DNA of 64,000 nucleotides from Roseisalinus antarcticus (lineage in GTDB: Bacteria; Pseudomonadota; Alphaproteobacteria; Rhodobacterales; Rhodobacteraceae), in assembly GCF_900172355.1 (NCBI RefSeq), contig NZ_FWFZ01000001.1, positions 124,001 to 188,000 of the forward strand, written 5' to 3'. Positions 17,234 to 26,009 of this stretch are shown here, piece by piece (within the stretch, counting starts at the first letter, position 1; each line of letters opens with the position of its first letter). The position numbers and the translations under genes were made by a program. The notes beneath the pieces are model-generated. The model did no database searches. It was given only the letters and a program-made list of their open reading frames with translations, and had not been told where the DNA came from.

Positions 17234-17245
17234 GCGAGGAAAGAC

Positions 17246-18730
17246 ATGGACCTGACCCATGACGACTGGACGGCGCGGGCCGCCGCGCTGAGCTTTCGCA
17301 ACCAGCTTTACATCGACGGCCGCTTCGGTCCCGCGGCCTCGGGGGACAGGTTCGAGACGGTGAACCCCGCCACCCAGCAGGTGCTGACCGACGTGGCCCG
17401 CGGCGGCGCCGAGGACATCGACCGCGCCGTCCGCGCCGCCCGCCGGGCCTTCGACGACGGGCGCTGGTCGGGCCAGACGCCGGGGGCGCGCAAGGAGGTG
17501 CTGCTGCGGCTCGCCGCCCAGATCCGCGAGAACATCCCGGAACTGGCCCTGCTCGACACGCTCGACATGGGCAAGCCGATCACCGACAGCTCGACGATCG
17601 ACGCGCCCGGATCGGCGCATTTCTTCCAATGGCACGCCGAGGCGATCGACAAGCTCTATGACGAGGTCGCCCCGACGGGCGGGCGCGACCTCGCGCTGAT
17701 CCGGCGGGTGCCGCTGGGCGTGGTGGGCGCGGTGGTGCCCTGGAACTTTCCGCTCGACATGGCGACCTGGAAGCTGGCCCCGGCGCTTGCGGCCGGCAAT
17801 TCGGTGGTGCTGAAACCGGCCGAGCAATCGCCGCTCTCGGCGCTGATGCTGGCCGAGATGGCAAGCCGCGCGGGCCTGCCGGACGGGGTGCTGAACGTGG
17901 TGCCGGGCATTGGCGAGGGCGCGGGCCAGGCGCTGGGGCGGCACGGGGACGTCGATTGCCTCGTCTTCACCGGCTCCACCGAGGTCGGCAAGATGTTCCA
18001 GCGCTACGCCGGCGACAGCAACATGAAGCAGGTCTGGCTGGAAACCGGCGGCAAGAGCCCGAACCTGATCTTTCCCGATGCCGACCTCGAGGCCGCCGCC
18101 GACATGGCCGCCTTCGGCAACTTCTTCAACCAGGGCGAGGTCTGTTCCGCCAATTCGCGCCTGCTGGTCCATGCCGACATCAAGGACGAGATGATCGACC
18201 TGATGCGCACCCGCGGCGCGGCGATCACCCTGGGCGATCCGCTTGATCCCGCCTCGACCATGGGGTCGCTGGTGGACCGCGCCCACGCCGACCGGGTAGA
18301 GCGGCTGGTGGCCGGCGGCAAGCGGACCTCGCGCGTGGTCTGCGGCGGCGAACGGGTGACGCTGATGGGCTCGGACGCCTGGTTCCAGCCGACGATCTTC
18401 GACCAGGTCTCGCCCGAGCATCCCATCGCGCGCGAGGAGGTCTTCGGCCCGGTTCTGGCCATCATGAGCTTCGAGACCGAGGACGAGGCGGTGCGCTTGG
18501 CCAATGACAGTGTCTACGGCCTCGCGGCCTCCGCCTGGACGCGCGATATCGGGCGGGCGCTGTCGGTCTCGGACCGGCTGATGGCGGGCACGGTGTCGGT
18601 CAACTCGGTCGACGCGCTCTCGGCGCTGACACCCTTCGGGGGCATGAAGCAATCGGGCTTCGGCCGCGACCTGTCGCTGCATTCCTTCGACAAGTATTCC
18701 GCGCTCAAGACCACCTGGATCAAGTACTGA
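17246..18730 (+). CDS. NAD(P)-dependent aldehyde dehydrogenase
   Basis: A 494-residue ALDH, the normal length. It oxidises an aldehyde to the acid. The N-terminal Rossmann domain has VPWNFPLDMATWKLAPALAA and FTGSTEVGKM; the general-base glutamate is in WLETGGKSPNL, the nucleophile cysteine in FNQGEVCSANSRL, and the EEVFGPVL and FGGMKQSGFGRDLS motifs follow. It resembles the PuuC/gamma-glutamylaminobutyraldehyde and betaine-aldehyde groups. It is last in the operon with the monooxygenase, RidA and DUF1028 genes, so its substrate is probably the aldehyde left when an amine is oxidised. A short hairpin (CGGGC-GCTTTT-GCCCG) follows the stop. Confidence 0.93.
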   Translation: MDLTHDDWTARAAALSFRNQLYIDGRFGPAASGDRFETVNPATQQVLTDVARGGAEDIDRAVRAARRAFDDGRWSGQTPGARKEVLLRLAAQIRENIPELALLDTLDMGKPITDSSTIDAPGSAHFFQWHAEAIDKLYDEVAPTGGRDLALIRRVPLGVVGAVVPWNFPLDMATWKLAPALAAGNSVVLKPAEQSPLSALMLAEMASRAGLPDGVLNVVPGIGEGAGQALGRHGDVDCLVFTGSTEVGKMFQRYAGDSNMKQVWLETGGKSPNLIFPDADLEAAADMAAFGNFFNQGEVCSANSRLLVHADIKDEMIDLMRTRGAAITLGDPLDPASTMGSLVDRAHADRVERLVAGGKRTSRVVCGGERVTLMGSDAWFQPTIFDQVSPEHPIAREEVFGPVLAIMSFETEDEAVRLANDSVYGLAASAWTRDIGRALSVSDRLMAGTVSVNSVDALSALTPFGGMKQSGFGRDLSLHSFDKYSALKTTWIKY

Positions 18731-18831
18731 CCGGGCGCTTTTGCCCGCCCGCTCCTCCGTTTTGCTTGACGGAGCCTGCCTCGCAGCTTAGCAAATCCCA
18801 AACCTTTGAGGCGAAAGGATTAGCCCTGCCC

Positions 18832-19779
18832 TTGCGCTGCACCCTTCGGCAATTGCGCTACTTCGTGGCCGTGGGCGAGGCCGGATCGATCGCGCGGGCG
18901 GCGGAAAAGGTGAACGTCTCCTCGCCCTCGATCTCGGCCGCGATCACCCAGATGGAGCAGGAATTCGACCTCCAGCTCTTCGTGCGCAAACACGCCCATG
19001 GGCTGGTGCTGACCCAGGCGGGCCGGCGCTTTCTGGAGCAGGCGAAGGTCGTCCTGGCCGAGGCCGACAAGCTCAACGCTTTGGCCAACGAGATCACCGG
19101 CCGGGTGCGCGGGCCGCTGAACGTGGGCTGCCTGCTGACCTTCGCCCAGATCGTGCTGCCGCATCTGCGGCGCAGCTTCACCTCGCGCTTTCCCGAGGTG
19201 GCCTTTCACCAGTTCGAGCTGGACCAGGGCGCGATCTTCGACGGGCTGCGCAATGCCGACCTCGACATCGCGCTGACCTACGACCTCGACATCCCGCCGG
19301 ACCTGGAGTTCGTGCCGCTGTTCAACCTGCCGCCCTACGCGCTGCTGCCTGACAGCCACGAGCTTGCCAACCGTCGGACGCTGGCGCCCGTCGAGCTTGC
19401 GCCCTATCCGATGGTGCTGCTGGATCTGCCCCATTCGGCGCCCTATTTCCTGTCGTTCTTCGAGGATGCCGGCGTGCAGCCCAACATCGTCGAGCGGACC
19501 CGCGACATGGAGGTCATGCGCTCTCTGGTCGCCAATGGCTTCGGCTATTCCATCGCCAACATCCGCCACACGTCCGAACGCGCGGCCGACGGAAAGCGCC
19601 TGCGATTCGTTCCGCTGGCGGACGGGGCCCGCGCCCTGCGCATCGGTCTGACCCTGGCCGGAGGGGCGATGAACACCCTGTCGGTTCGCGCCCTGATCGA
19701 CCATTGCAAGGAAAACCTCACCCCGGCGCTGACCCCGGGCCTGAAAGTCCGTCCCTCTGCCGGATACGAGGACGTGTGA
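18832..19779 (+). CDS. LysR family transcriptional regulator of the amine region
   Basis: A LysR-type regulator of about 315 residues: an N-terminal winged HTH (TLRQLRYFVAVGEAGSIARAAEKVNVSSPSISAAI, split over residues 4-38) and a substrate-binding co-inducer domain. No ATG is available. TTG 18832 is preferred because the product then begins MRCTLRQLRYF, as LysR proteins do; CTG 18826 and TTG 18766 are alternatives, and AAAGGA at 18814 could serve 18826. It lies between the monooxygenase-ALDH operon and the amine dehydrogenase operon. Matching TTAG-N7-CTAA boxes precede both, so it likely controls both in response to the amine or a product. Confidence 0.88.
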   Translation: MRCTLRQLRYFVAVGEAGSIARAAEKVNVSSPSISAAITQMEQEFDLQLFVRKHAHGLVLTQAGRRFLEQAKVVLAEADKLNALANEITGRVRGPLNVGCLLTFAQIVLPHLRRSFTSRFPEVAFHQFELDQGAIFDGLRNADLDIALTYDLDIPPDLEFVPLFNLPPYALLPDSHELANRRTLAPVELAPYPMVLLDLPHSAPYFLSFFEDAGVQPNIVERTRDMEVMRSLVANGFGYSIANIRHTSERAADGKRLRFVPLADGARALRIGLTLAGGAMNTLSVRALIDHCKENLTPALTPGLKVRPSAGYEDV

Positions 19780-19814
19780 CCGAAAAAGGGGCGGACCGTC
19801 GAGGCAGGCCTGGC

Positions 19815-19829
19815 TTAGGCCGCATCTAA
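19815..19829. promoter_or_regulatory. LysR-type box TTAG-N7-CTAA upstream of the amine dehydrogenase operon
   Basis: TTAGGCCGCATCTAA matches the box at 14674-14688 in 12 of 15 positions, including both outer half-sites. It lies 119 bp before the GTG that should start the amine dehydrogenase gene and 36 bp after the LysR stop. Placement before both operons around the regulator gene supports a shared LysR-controlled regulon. Confidence 0.5.
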
Positions 19830-19892
19830 CCCCGACTTCCAAAAAGCTTAATTTACCCGAAGCCCTTTCTCGTGAACCTTGCACATGAAATC

Positions 19893-19912
19893 GCCCGGCC
19901 CGAAGGCCGGGC
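19893..19912 (+). terminator. Strong hairpin with CGAA loop upstream of the amine dehydrogenase gene
   Basis: GCCCGGCC-CGAA-GGCCGGGC is a perfect 8-bp stem with a tetraloop, 36 bp before the GTG start. It lacks a U-tract, so it could be a LysR-gene terminator, an attenuator or a 5'-leader structure. Its position downstream of the LysR box but before the ribosome binding site favours a leader-RNA role. Confidence 0.35.
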
Positions 19913-19983
19913 CGCTGAACCTCGCCATGGCAGAGAAGGCCCCGACAGTGCGTGATCCGCGGTAAGACATCCTATTCGAGCCG

Positions 19984-22017
19984 ATGCAGATCGGCCCCTT
20001 GACGGCAAAGAACAGGTTCTACCAGGTGCCCCATTGCAACGGCGGCGGCTACCGGGACCCGTCGGCGGCGGCCGCGATGCGCGGCACCAAGGCCGAGGGC
20101 GGCTGGGGCGTGATCTTCACCGAGCAATGCGAGTTGCACCACAGCTCGGAAATCACGCCCTTCATCGAGCTGCGCCTGTGGGAGGACAAGGACATCCCGC
20201 AACTGGCCAGGATGGCCGACAAGATGAAGGCGCACGGCGCGCTGGCCGGCATCCAGCTTGCCTATTCCGGGATCAACGGGCCGAACCTTTATCCCAAGAA
20301 GGTGCCGCTGGCGCCCTCGGCCCTGCCGATCCGCACCTTCACCAACGACCCCGTCCAGGCCCGTGCGCTGGACAAGAGCGACATCCGCGACCTGCGCCGC
20401 TGGTTCGTGACCGCCGCGAAGCGCTCGCAGATGGCCGGGTTCGACCTGATCTGTCTCTATGGCGCCCACGGCTTCGGCATCTTTCAGCACTTCCTGTCGC
20501 GGGCGACCAACCAGCGCTCGGATGAATACGGCGGCAGTCTGGAAAACCGCGCCCGCTTTGCCCGCGAGGTGATCGAGGACATGCGCGAGGCGGTGGGAGA
20601 GACCATGGCCCTGACCCTGCGCGTCAGCCTTGACGAGACCATCGGAGAGCTCGGTTTCTCCAACGCCGAGGTGCGCGAGTTCATCGAGATGAACCGAGAC
20701 CTGCCCGACCTCTGGGATCTGGCGCAGGGCACGTGGGAGCATTGCTCGGGCCCCTCGCGGTTCAAGGAGGAAGGCGCACAGGAACAGCTTGTGCGCGGCA
20801 TACACGAGCTGACCGACAAGCCGATCGTCGGCGTCGGCCGCTTCACCTCGCCCGACGTGATGGCCCGGATGATCCGCAGCGGGACGCTGGATTTCATCGG
20901 CTGTGCGCGGCCGTCCATCGCCGACCCGTTCCTGCCGAAGAAGATCGAGGAGGGCCGGATCGAGGACATCCGCGAATGCATCGGCTGCAACATCTGCATC
21001 ACCGGCGACATGACCATGTCGATCAGCCGCTGCACCCAGAACCCGACCTTCATGGAGGAATGGCGCAAGGGCTGGCACCCCGAGCGGATGAACCCCAGGG
21101 GCGACAGCGCAAACGTGCTGATCGTAGGCGCCGGCCCCGCCGGGCTGGAGGCCGCCCGCGCCCTGGCCGAGCGCGGCTATGACGTCGACTTGGCCGGGGC
21201 CGGCACCGAGCTTGGCGGCCGCGTCGCCCGCGAGCGGCTGTTGCCGGGGCTGTCGGCCTGGGGCCGGGTCGCCGATTACCGCGCCTACCAGCTGGGCCGG
21301 AAGACCAATGTCGAAACCTATTTCGACAGCCGCCTGACCGCCGAGGACATCCTGGATTTCGGCTTTCAGAACGTGGCCATCGCCACCGGCGCGACCTGGC
21401 GGCGCGACGGGGTCTCGCGCCAGCACGTGGTGCCGATGCCGATCGACGCGGCCATGCCGCTTTTCACCCCAGACGACCTGATGGCGGGCCAGCGTCCCGC
21501 CGGGCACGTGGTGATTTATGACGACGACCATTACTACATGGGCGGCGTGCTGGCCGAGCTGCTGGTCAAGCAGGGCTGCGGCGTCACGCTGATCACGCCC
21601 TCGGCGTTCGTGTCGGACTGGACGAACAACACGCTGGAGCAGGCCTCGATCCACCGCAAGCTGGCGGAGATGGGCGTGGACATCGTGCTGAACCGGGGTG
21701 TCACGCGGATCGCGGCGGATCACGTGGTGTCGAACTGCGTCTACACCGACATGACCCGGAACCAGCCCTGCGACGCCGTCGTCATGGTCGCCGCCCGCGC
21801 CGGCAACGATACGCTCTACGCCGCGCTGAAGGCGCGCGAGGCCGAGTGGGCCGACGCGGGGATCCGCTCGATCCGGCTGATCGGCGACGCGAACGCCCCC
21901 GGCCCCATCGCCTGGGCGACCTATGCCGGGCACCGCTTCGCCCGAGAGCTTGACGCGGACGACATCGGCGACGCCCTGCCGTTCCGCCGCGAAATCACCG
22001 AACTGGCGCTGGATTGA
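19984..22017 (+). CDS. Trimethylamine-dehydrogenase-family FMN/4Fe-4S oxidoreductase, N-terminal stop codon
   Basis: A 677-residue old-yellow-enzyme barrel plus C-terminal FAD-like domain, as in trimethylamine, dimethylamine and histamine dehydrogenases, which oxidatively N-dealkylate amines. The flavin-linking cysteine is in QVPHC, and the cluster cysteines are in CIGCNICITGDMTMSISRC (residues 332-350). The C-terminal domain has VLIVGAGPAGLEAAR. The natural start appears to be GTG 19948 (GAGAAGG upstream): VRDPR, then TAA at 19963-19965, then DILFEPMQIGP. With that start the flavin cysteine would be residue 30, as in trimethylamine dehydrogenase. Codon 6 is His or Tyr in relatives. Translation could restart at ATG 19984, although its ribosome site is poor. 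Confidence 0.85.
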   Translation: MQIGPLTAKNRFYQVPHCNGGGYRDPSAAAAMRGTKAEGGWGVIFTEQCELHHSSEITPFIELRLWEDKDIPQLARMADKMKAHGALAGIQLAYSGINGPNLYPKKVPLAPSALPIRTFTNDPVQARALDKSDIRDLRRWFVTAAKRSQMAGFDLICLYGAHGFGIFQHFLSRATNQRSDEYGGSLENRARFAREVIEDMREAVGETMALTLRVSLDETIGELGFSNAEVREFIEMNRDLPDLWDLAQGTWEHCSGPSRFKEEGAQEQLVRGIHELTDKPIVGVGRFTSPDVMARMIRSGTLDFIGCARPSIADPFLPKKIEEGRIEDIRECIGCNICITGDMTMSISRCTQNPTFMEEWRKGWHPERMNPRGDSANVLIVGAGPAGLEAARALAERGYDVDLAGAGTELGGRVARERLLPGLSAWGRVADYRAYQLGRKTNVETYFDSRLTAEDILDFGFQNVAIATGATWRRDGVSRQHVVPMPIDAAMPLFTPDDLMAGQRPAGHVVIYDDDHYYMGGVLAELLVKQGCGVTLITPSAFVSDWTNNTLEQASIHRKLAEMGVDIVLNRGVTRIAADHVVSNCVYTDMTRNQPCDAVVMVAARAGNDTLYAALKAREAEWADAGIRSIRLIGDANAPGPIAWATYAGHRFARELDADDIGDALPFRREITELALD

Positions 22018-22050
22018 CCGCCCCCGCCCCCCGCAGCAAGAGGCCCTGAC

Positions 22051-23130
22051 GTGGACACGCGCAAGACAGCCGTCGAGATCCGGCAGGTGTCGAAGATGTT
22101 CGGGACGTTCCAGGCGCTCGAAACCATCTCTCTCGACATCTACGACAACGAGTTCTTCACCCTGCTTGGCCCCTCGGGCTGCGGCAAGACCACGCTGCTG
22201 GGGATGATCGCGGGGTTCGAGGAACCGACGACCGGCAAGATCGGGCTGCACGGCCACGACATCCAGAACCTGCCGCCGCACAAGCGCAAGGTTAACACGG
22301 TCTTTCAAAGCTACGCGCTGTTTCCACACATGACGCTGGAACAGAACATCGCCTACGGGCTGGAAAACCTGCGCTGGCCCAGGGACCGCGTCCGCGCCCG
22401 GGTGGCCGAGATGCTGGAGCTGGTGCACATGGCGCAATTCGCCCGGCGCAAGCCCGCGCAGCTGTCGGGCGGCCAGCGCCAGCGGATCGCGCTGGCCCGG
22501 GCGCTGGCGCCTGAACCCGAGGTGCTGCTGCTGGACGAGCCGCTGTCGGCGCTGGACCTCAAGCTGCGCCAGGCGATGCGCGAAGAGCTTCGCGTCCTGC
22601 AGCGCAAGACCGGGCTGACCTTCGTCTTCGTGACCCACGACCAGGAAGAGGCGCTCGACATGTCCGACCGCATCTGCGTGCTGGGCGACGGGCGCATCCA
22701 GCAGATCGGCACCCCGCGCGCGGTCTACGAGAACCCGGCCAACCGCTTCGTCGCCCATTTCATCGGAGAGACGAATTTCTTCGACGTCGACGTCCTGTCG
22801 GTCGAGGGCGACATGGCCCGGGTGCGCACGCCGCTGGGCCTCGACGTGACGGCGCCCCAGCGCAATGTCCATGGCGGCCAGGCGAAGGCGACGCTGTCCC
22901 TGCGCCCCGAGAAGATCGGGCTCGAGGACCGCGCCACCGGCGAGATCCTGACCGGCACGGTCACGGCCACCAATTATCTGGGCGGCTATACCTATTACCT
23001 GATCCGGGTGGGCGAGGCCGAGATCCGGGTGTCGCGCCGCAATGGCCGGACCGAGGACGACGGCCGGGCCGAGGGCGCGACCGTCCGGCTGGGCTTTCAG
23101 CCGGAAGCCGCGCGGGTGCTGGGCCAATGA
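22051..23130 (+). CDS. ABC transporter ATP-binding protein (PotA-like)
   Basis: A 359-residue importer ATPase of the polyamine/opine group. It has Walker A GPSGCGKTTLLG, Q-loop VFQSYALFPHMT, signature LSGGQRQRIALARAL, Walker B VLLLDEPLSALD, H-loop FVTHDQEEAL, and a C-terminal TOBE domain (residues 270-355). GTG 22051 follows AAGAGG. It is 33 bp after the amine dehydrogenase and overlaps the first permease by 4 bp. It would power uptake of a quaternary amine, polyamine or similar cation feeding the dehydrogenase. The ATPase itself is intact, but two of its three partner genes are damaged. Confidence 0.93.
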   Translation: MDTRKTAVEIRQVSKMFGTFQALETISLDIYDNEFFTLLGPSGCGKTTLLGMIAGFEEPTTGKIGLHGHDIQNLPPHKRKVNTVFQSYALFPHMTLEQNIAYGLENLRWPRDRVRARVAEMLELVHMAQFARRKPAQLSGGQRQRIALARALAPEPEVLLLDEPLSALDLKLRQAMREELRVLQRKTGLTFVFVTHDQEEALDMSDRICVLGDGRIQQIGTPRAVYENPANRFVAHFIGETNFFDVDVLSVEGDMARVRTPLGLDVTAPQRNVHGGQAKATLSLRPEKIGLEDRATGEILTGTVTATNYLGGYTYYLIRVGEAEIRVSRRNGRTEDDGRAEGATVRLGFQPEAARVLGQ

Positions 23131-24025
23131 GGGACTTTCGCGTCTGGGGCCTGCTGCCCGCCCATATCCTGATGACGCTGACCATGGTGCTGCCGATCCT
23201 GATCATCGTCGCGGTGTCCTTCGCCACGCGGGGCGCCTACGGCGGCTTCAGCTTCGAGTTCTCGACCGACGCTTACCGCCAGATCCTGTTCAACGAGGGC
23301 TGGTCAGGCGATCTGGAGTTCAACCCGCAATACCTGTTCATCATCGCCCGCCCGCTGGTGCTGGCCGCGGCCACCACGCTGATCTGCATGGTGCTGGCCT
23401 TTCCCATCGCCTACTGGATGACGCTGCAGGACGGCCGCACCCGGGCCATGCTGCTGTTCGCGGTGACGCTGCCGTTCCGGGTGTCGATGATCGTGCGGGT
23501 CTATGCCTGGCTGATGATCCTGGGCAACAACGGCGTGATCGAGACCGCGCTGCGCTTCGCTGCGCTTCGCTGCGCTTCACCGGCCTGGCCGAGGACATCG
23601 ACAGCCTGCTGTTCAACAACGGCGCGATGCTGGCAGGCATGGTCTACAGCTAAATCCCGCTGATGATCCTGCCGGTCTTCGCCTCGATCGAGGAGCTCGA
23701 CCCGGCGCTGGTGGAGGCCTCGCACGACCTCTACGGCAGCCGCCTCGCGACCCTGCGCCGGGTGATCCTGCCGCTTTGTCGGCCGGGGCTGGCTGCCGGC
23801 GCGGTGCTGGTCTTCGTGCCCTGCCTCGGCGCGGTGCTGGAGCCGATCCTGCTGGGCGGCGGCAAGACCCTGATGATGGGCAACCTGATCCAGATGCAGT
23901 TCGGCGGCTCGCGCAACTGGCCCTTCGGCGCGGCGATCGCGCTGCTGCAGATGAGCCTCGTGGTGCTGTTCCTGCTGCAGAACGGGCTGCGCGCGGCGCG
24001 GCGCGACGCCGAGGAGGCCACCTGA
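23127..24025 (+). pseudogene. PotB-like ABC permease, broken by a 20-bp repeat expansion and a stop codon
   Basis: It encodes the first inner-membrane subunit of the importer. The start (VWGLLPAHILMTLTMVLPILIIVAVS) and the end (PALVEASHDLYGSRLATLRRVILPLC, the EAA cytoplasmic loop, then further helices to 24025) are clearly one permease. Two lesions separate them. A 10-bp unit CTGCGCTTCG occurs three times at 23550-23579 where one copy is expected (ETALRF then TGLAED), adding 20 bp and shifting the frame. In the restored frame TAA at 23651-23653 replaces the tyrosine expected in YSYIPLMILP. A functional protein is very unlikely unless these are assembly errors. Confidence 0.85.
23550..23579. 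repeat. Three tandem copies of a 10-bp unit inside the permease gene
   Basis: CTGCGCTTCG at 23550-23559 and 23560-23569, and CTGCGCTTCA at 23570-23579. Removing two copies restores the reading frame of the permease, so this is a recent slippage duplication (or an assembly artefact). It cannot be read in frame because 20 is not a multiple of three. Confidence 0.9.
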
Positions 24026-24831
24026 TGGCGCACCGGCACGATGTCCGCCGCTACCGCGGCCTTGGCCCCTTCGCCATCGTCTTCTTCGCCTGGCTCTATC
24101 TGCCGATCGCCGTGGTCGTCTTCCATTCGTTCAACGAGAACAGGCTGGTATCGGTCTGGAGCGGCTTTTCGCTGAAGTGGTACGCCGCCGCGCTGTCGAA
24201 CCAGAACCTGCTGAACGCGGTCAAGACCTCGCTGTCCGTCGCGGCGCTGGCCACGACCTTTGCCACGATCATCGCGCTGATGGCGGCACTGGTGCTGGTG
24301 CGGGGCAAGGGGGTGAAGTTCCGTCGGGTGTCCGAGACCATCGTGACCCTGCCGCTGCTTCTGCCCGAAATCGTGCTGGCGGTCGCGGTGCTGATCCTGT
24401 TCTCGCAGATCGGCTTCAGCAACGGGTTCCTGAAACTCGTGGTCGCGCATACCACCTTCTGCACCCCCTTCGCCTTCCTGCCGATCCGCGCCCGGATGCA
24501 GGGCATGGACCTGGATTTCGAAGAGGCGTCGGCCGATCTCTATGCCGACCGGTGGACCACCTTCCGCCGCGTGACGCTGCCGCTGATCGGGCCGGGGATG
24601 GTGGCCGGGGCGATGCTGGCCTTCGTGATCTCGATGGACGATTTCATCACCTCGAACATGCTCAACTCCGGCGGCGCGACCACCCTGCCCGTCTATATCT
24701 TCGGCCTGATCCGGCAGGGCACCACGCCAGAGCTGAACGCGATTTCCACCCTCATCATCCTTGTCTCGCTCCTCGTGGCCGGTCTCGCGCTGTTCATCCA
24801 GCGTCGGGGCAGCGCGGTGGCCGAGACCTGA
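24025..24831 (+). CDS. PotC-like ABC transporter permease
   Basis: A 268-residue inner-membrane permease with about six helices, second of the transporter pair. The first helix is GPFAIVFFAWLYLPIAVVVFHSF. The EAA loop is EEASADLYADRWTTFRRVTLPLIGPG, which docks onto the ATPase, and the segment FVISMDDFITSNMLNSGG is typical of PotC-type permeases. ATG 24025 overlaps the end of the PotB-like gene (TGATG). It appears intact while its partner permease and binding protein are broken. The substrate should match the adjacent amine dehydrogenase. Confidence 0.92.
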   Translation: MAHRHDVRRYRGLGPFAIVFFAWLYLPIAVVVFHSFNENRLVSVWSGFSLKWYAAALSNQNLLNAVKTSLSVAALATTFATIIALMAALVLVRGKGVKFRRVSETIVTLPLLLPEIVLAVAVLILFSQIGFSNGFLKLVVAHTTFCTPFAFLPIRARMQGMDLDFEEASADLYADRWTTFRRVTLPLIGPGMVAGAMLAFVISMDDFITSNMLNSGGATTLPVYIFGLIRQGTTPELNAISTLIILVSLLVAGLALFIQRRGSAVAET

Positions 24832-24879
24832 CAAGGCACCAACCAACCCCAAAAAGCCAACCCCAACAAGGAGATCCCG

Positions 24880-25897
24880 ATGAACAAGTTCCTGATGACC
24901 ACCGCCGCCGCCATGGCGCTCGCCGGTACGGCGCAGGCCGAAGGCTCGCTCAACGTCTATGTCTGGTCGGACAGCATCGCGCCCGAACTGATCGAGACGT
25001 TCGAGACCGCCTACGATGTCGATGTCACCGTCGACGGCTACAATTCGAACGAGGACCTGCTGACCAAGCTGCAGGCCGGCAGCTCCGGCTATGACATCGT
25101 CATGCCCTCCCAGCACTTCCTCAAGATCATGGCCGACGAGGGCCTGCTGGAGGATATCGACGCCTACGAGCTCGACGCCTACGGCCAGGTCGATGAAAAG
25201 TGGCTCGGCCAGTGGTGGGGCCCCGAGAACGACTATTCCATCCCGTTCGCCTACGGCACCGCGGGCTACGCCGTGAACCGTGACCTCTATGACGGGCCGG
25301 TCGACAGCTGGGTCGCCTATTTCGAGCCGGAGGGCGCTGGAGGGCATGATCGCCAGCCTGAACTACCCCGACGAGGTTGTCGGCGCCGCACAGCTTTACC
25401 TCGGCGTCGACTTCTGCAGCGAGGATCCTTCCGAGATGGAGAAGGTCTACAACCTGCTGGCCGCGCAAAAGCCCGACGTGGCGGTCTATGCCTCCGACAA
25501 CATCGAGAACCGCATTGGGTCGGGCGAGGTCGGCGCCCATTTCTGGTGGGACGGCAACGCGATGAAGACCCGCCTGAACGACGGCGCGCCGATCGAGTTC
25601 GCGATGCCCGCAGAGGGTCTTGTCGGCTGGATCGACAGCCTCGTCGTGCCCACGGGCGCGTCGAACATCGACAACGCCAAGCTGTTCATGGACTTCATGT
25701 CGATGCCCGAGAACGCGACGATCCAGTATAACTACTACGCCCATTCCTCGCCGGTCGAACTGGTCCTGGAGGATGCGATCTGCACCCCCGAGAACGCGCC
25801 CGAGCTCTTTCCGGACGTGCCGGTCGTCTTCTCGCAGGCCTGCTCGCCCGCGGCGCAGGACCTCGTGACCCGGGTCTGGACGCAATTGCTCCAGTAA
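24880..25897 (+). pseudogene. PotD-like periplasmic binding protein, +1 frameshift
   Basis: Polyamine-type (family 1) substrate-binding protein with an N-terminal signal peptide ending TAQA. The mature part starts GSLNVYVWSDSIAPELIETF and contains YDIVMPSQHFLKIM. The frame breaks in a G run at 25332-25334: with one G fewer the protein reads YFEPEALEGMIASLNY and continues to WTQLLQ at 25897, giving 338 residues, a normal PotD length. As it stands, the product is cut off after about 150 native residues, which would abolish uptake. Total length modulo 3 confirms one extra base. Either pseudogenisation or a base-call error in the G run. Confidence 0.87.
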
Positions 25898-26009
25898 CCG
25901 GCCACGTCGCGACCGGGGAGGGCGCCCCCGCGTGCCCTCCCCCCACGTCTGCCCCACTTCCCCGCCACTTCTCCGCCACTTCCCCGCCCGTGCTTTCCAG
26001 GAGGTCCCG

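Noticed and set aside
19972-23127. Long minus-strand frame of about 1050 codons over the amine dehydrogenase and transporter genes
   Set aside because: High GC at third positions keeps the antisense frame open. Its translation is Arg/Gly/His-rich low-complexity sequence with no domain, and the plus-strand genes have clear families and ribosome sites.
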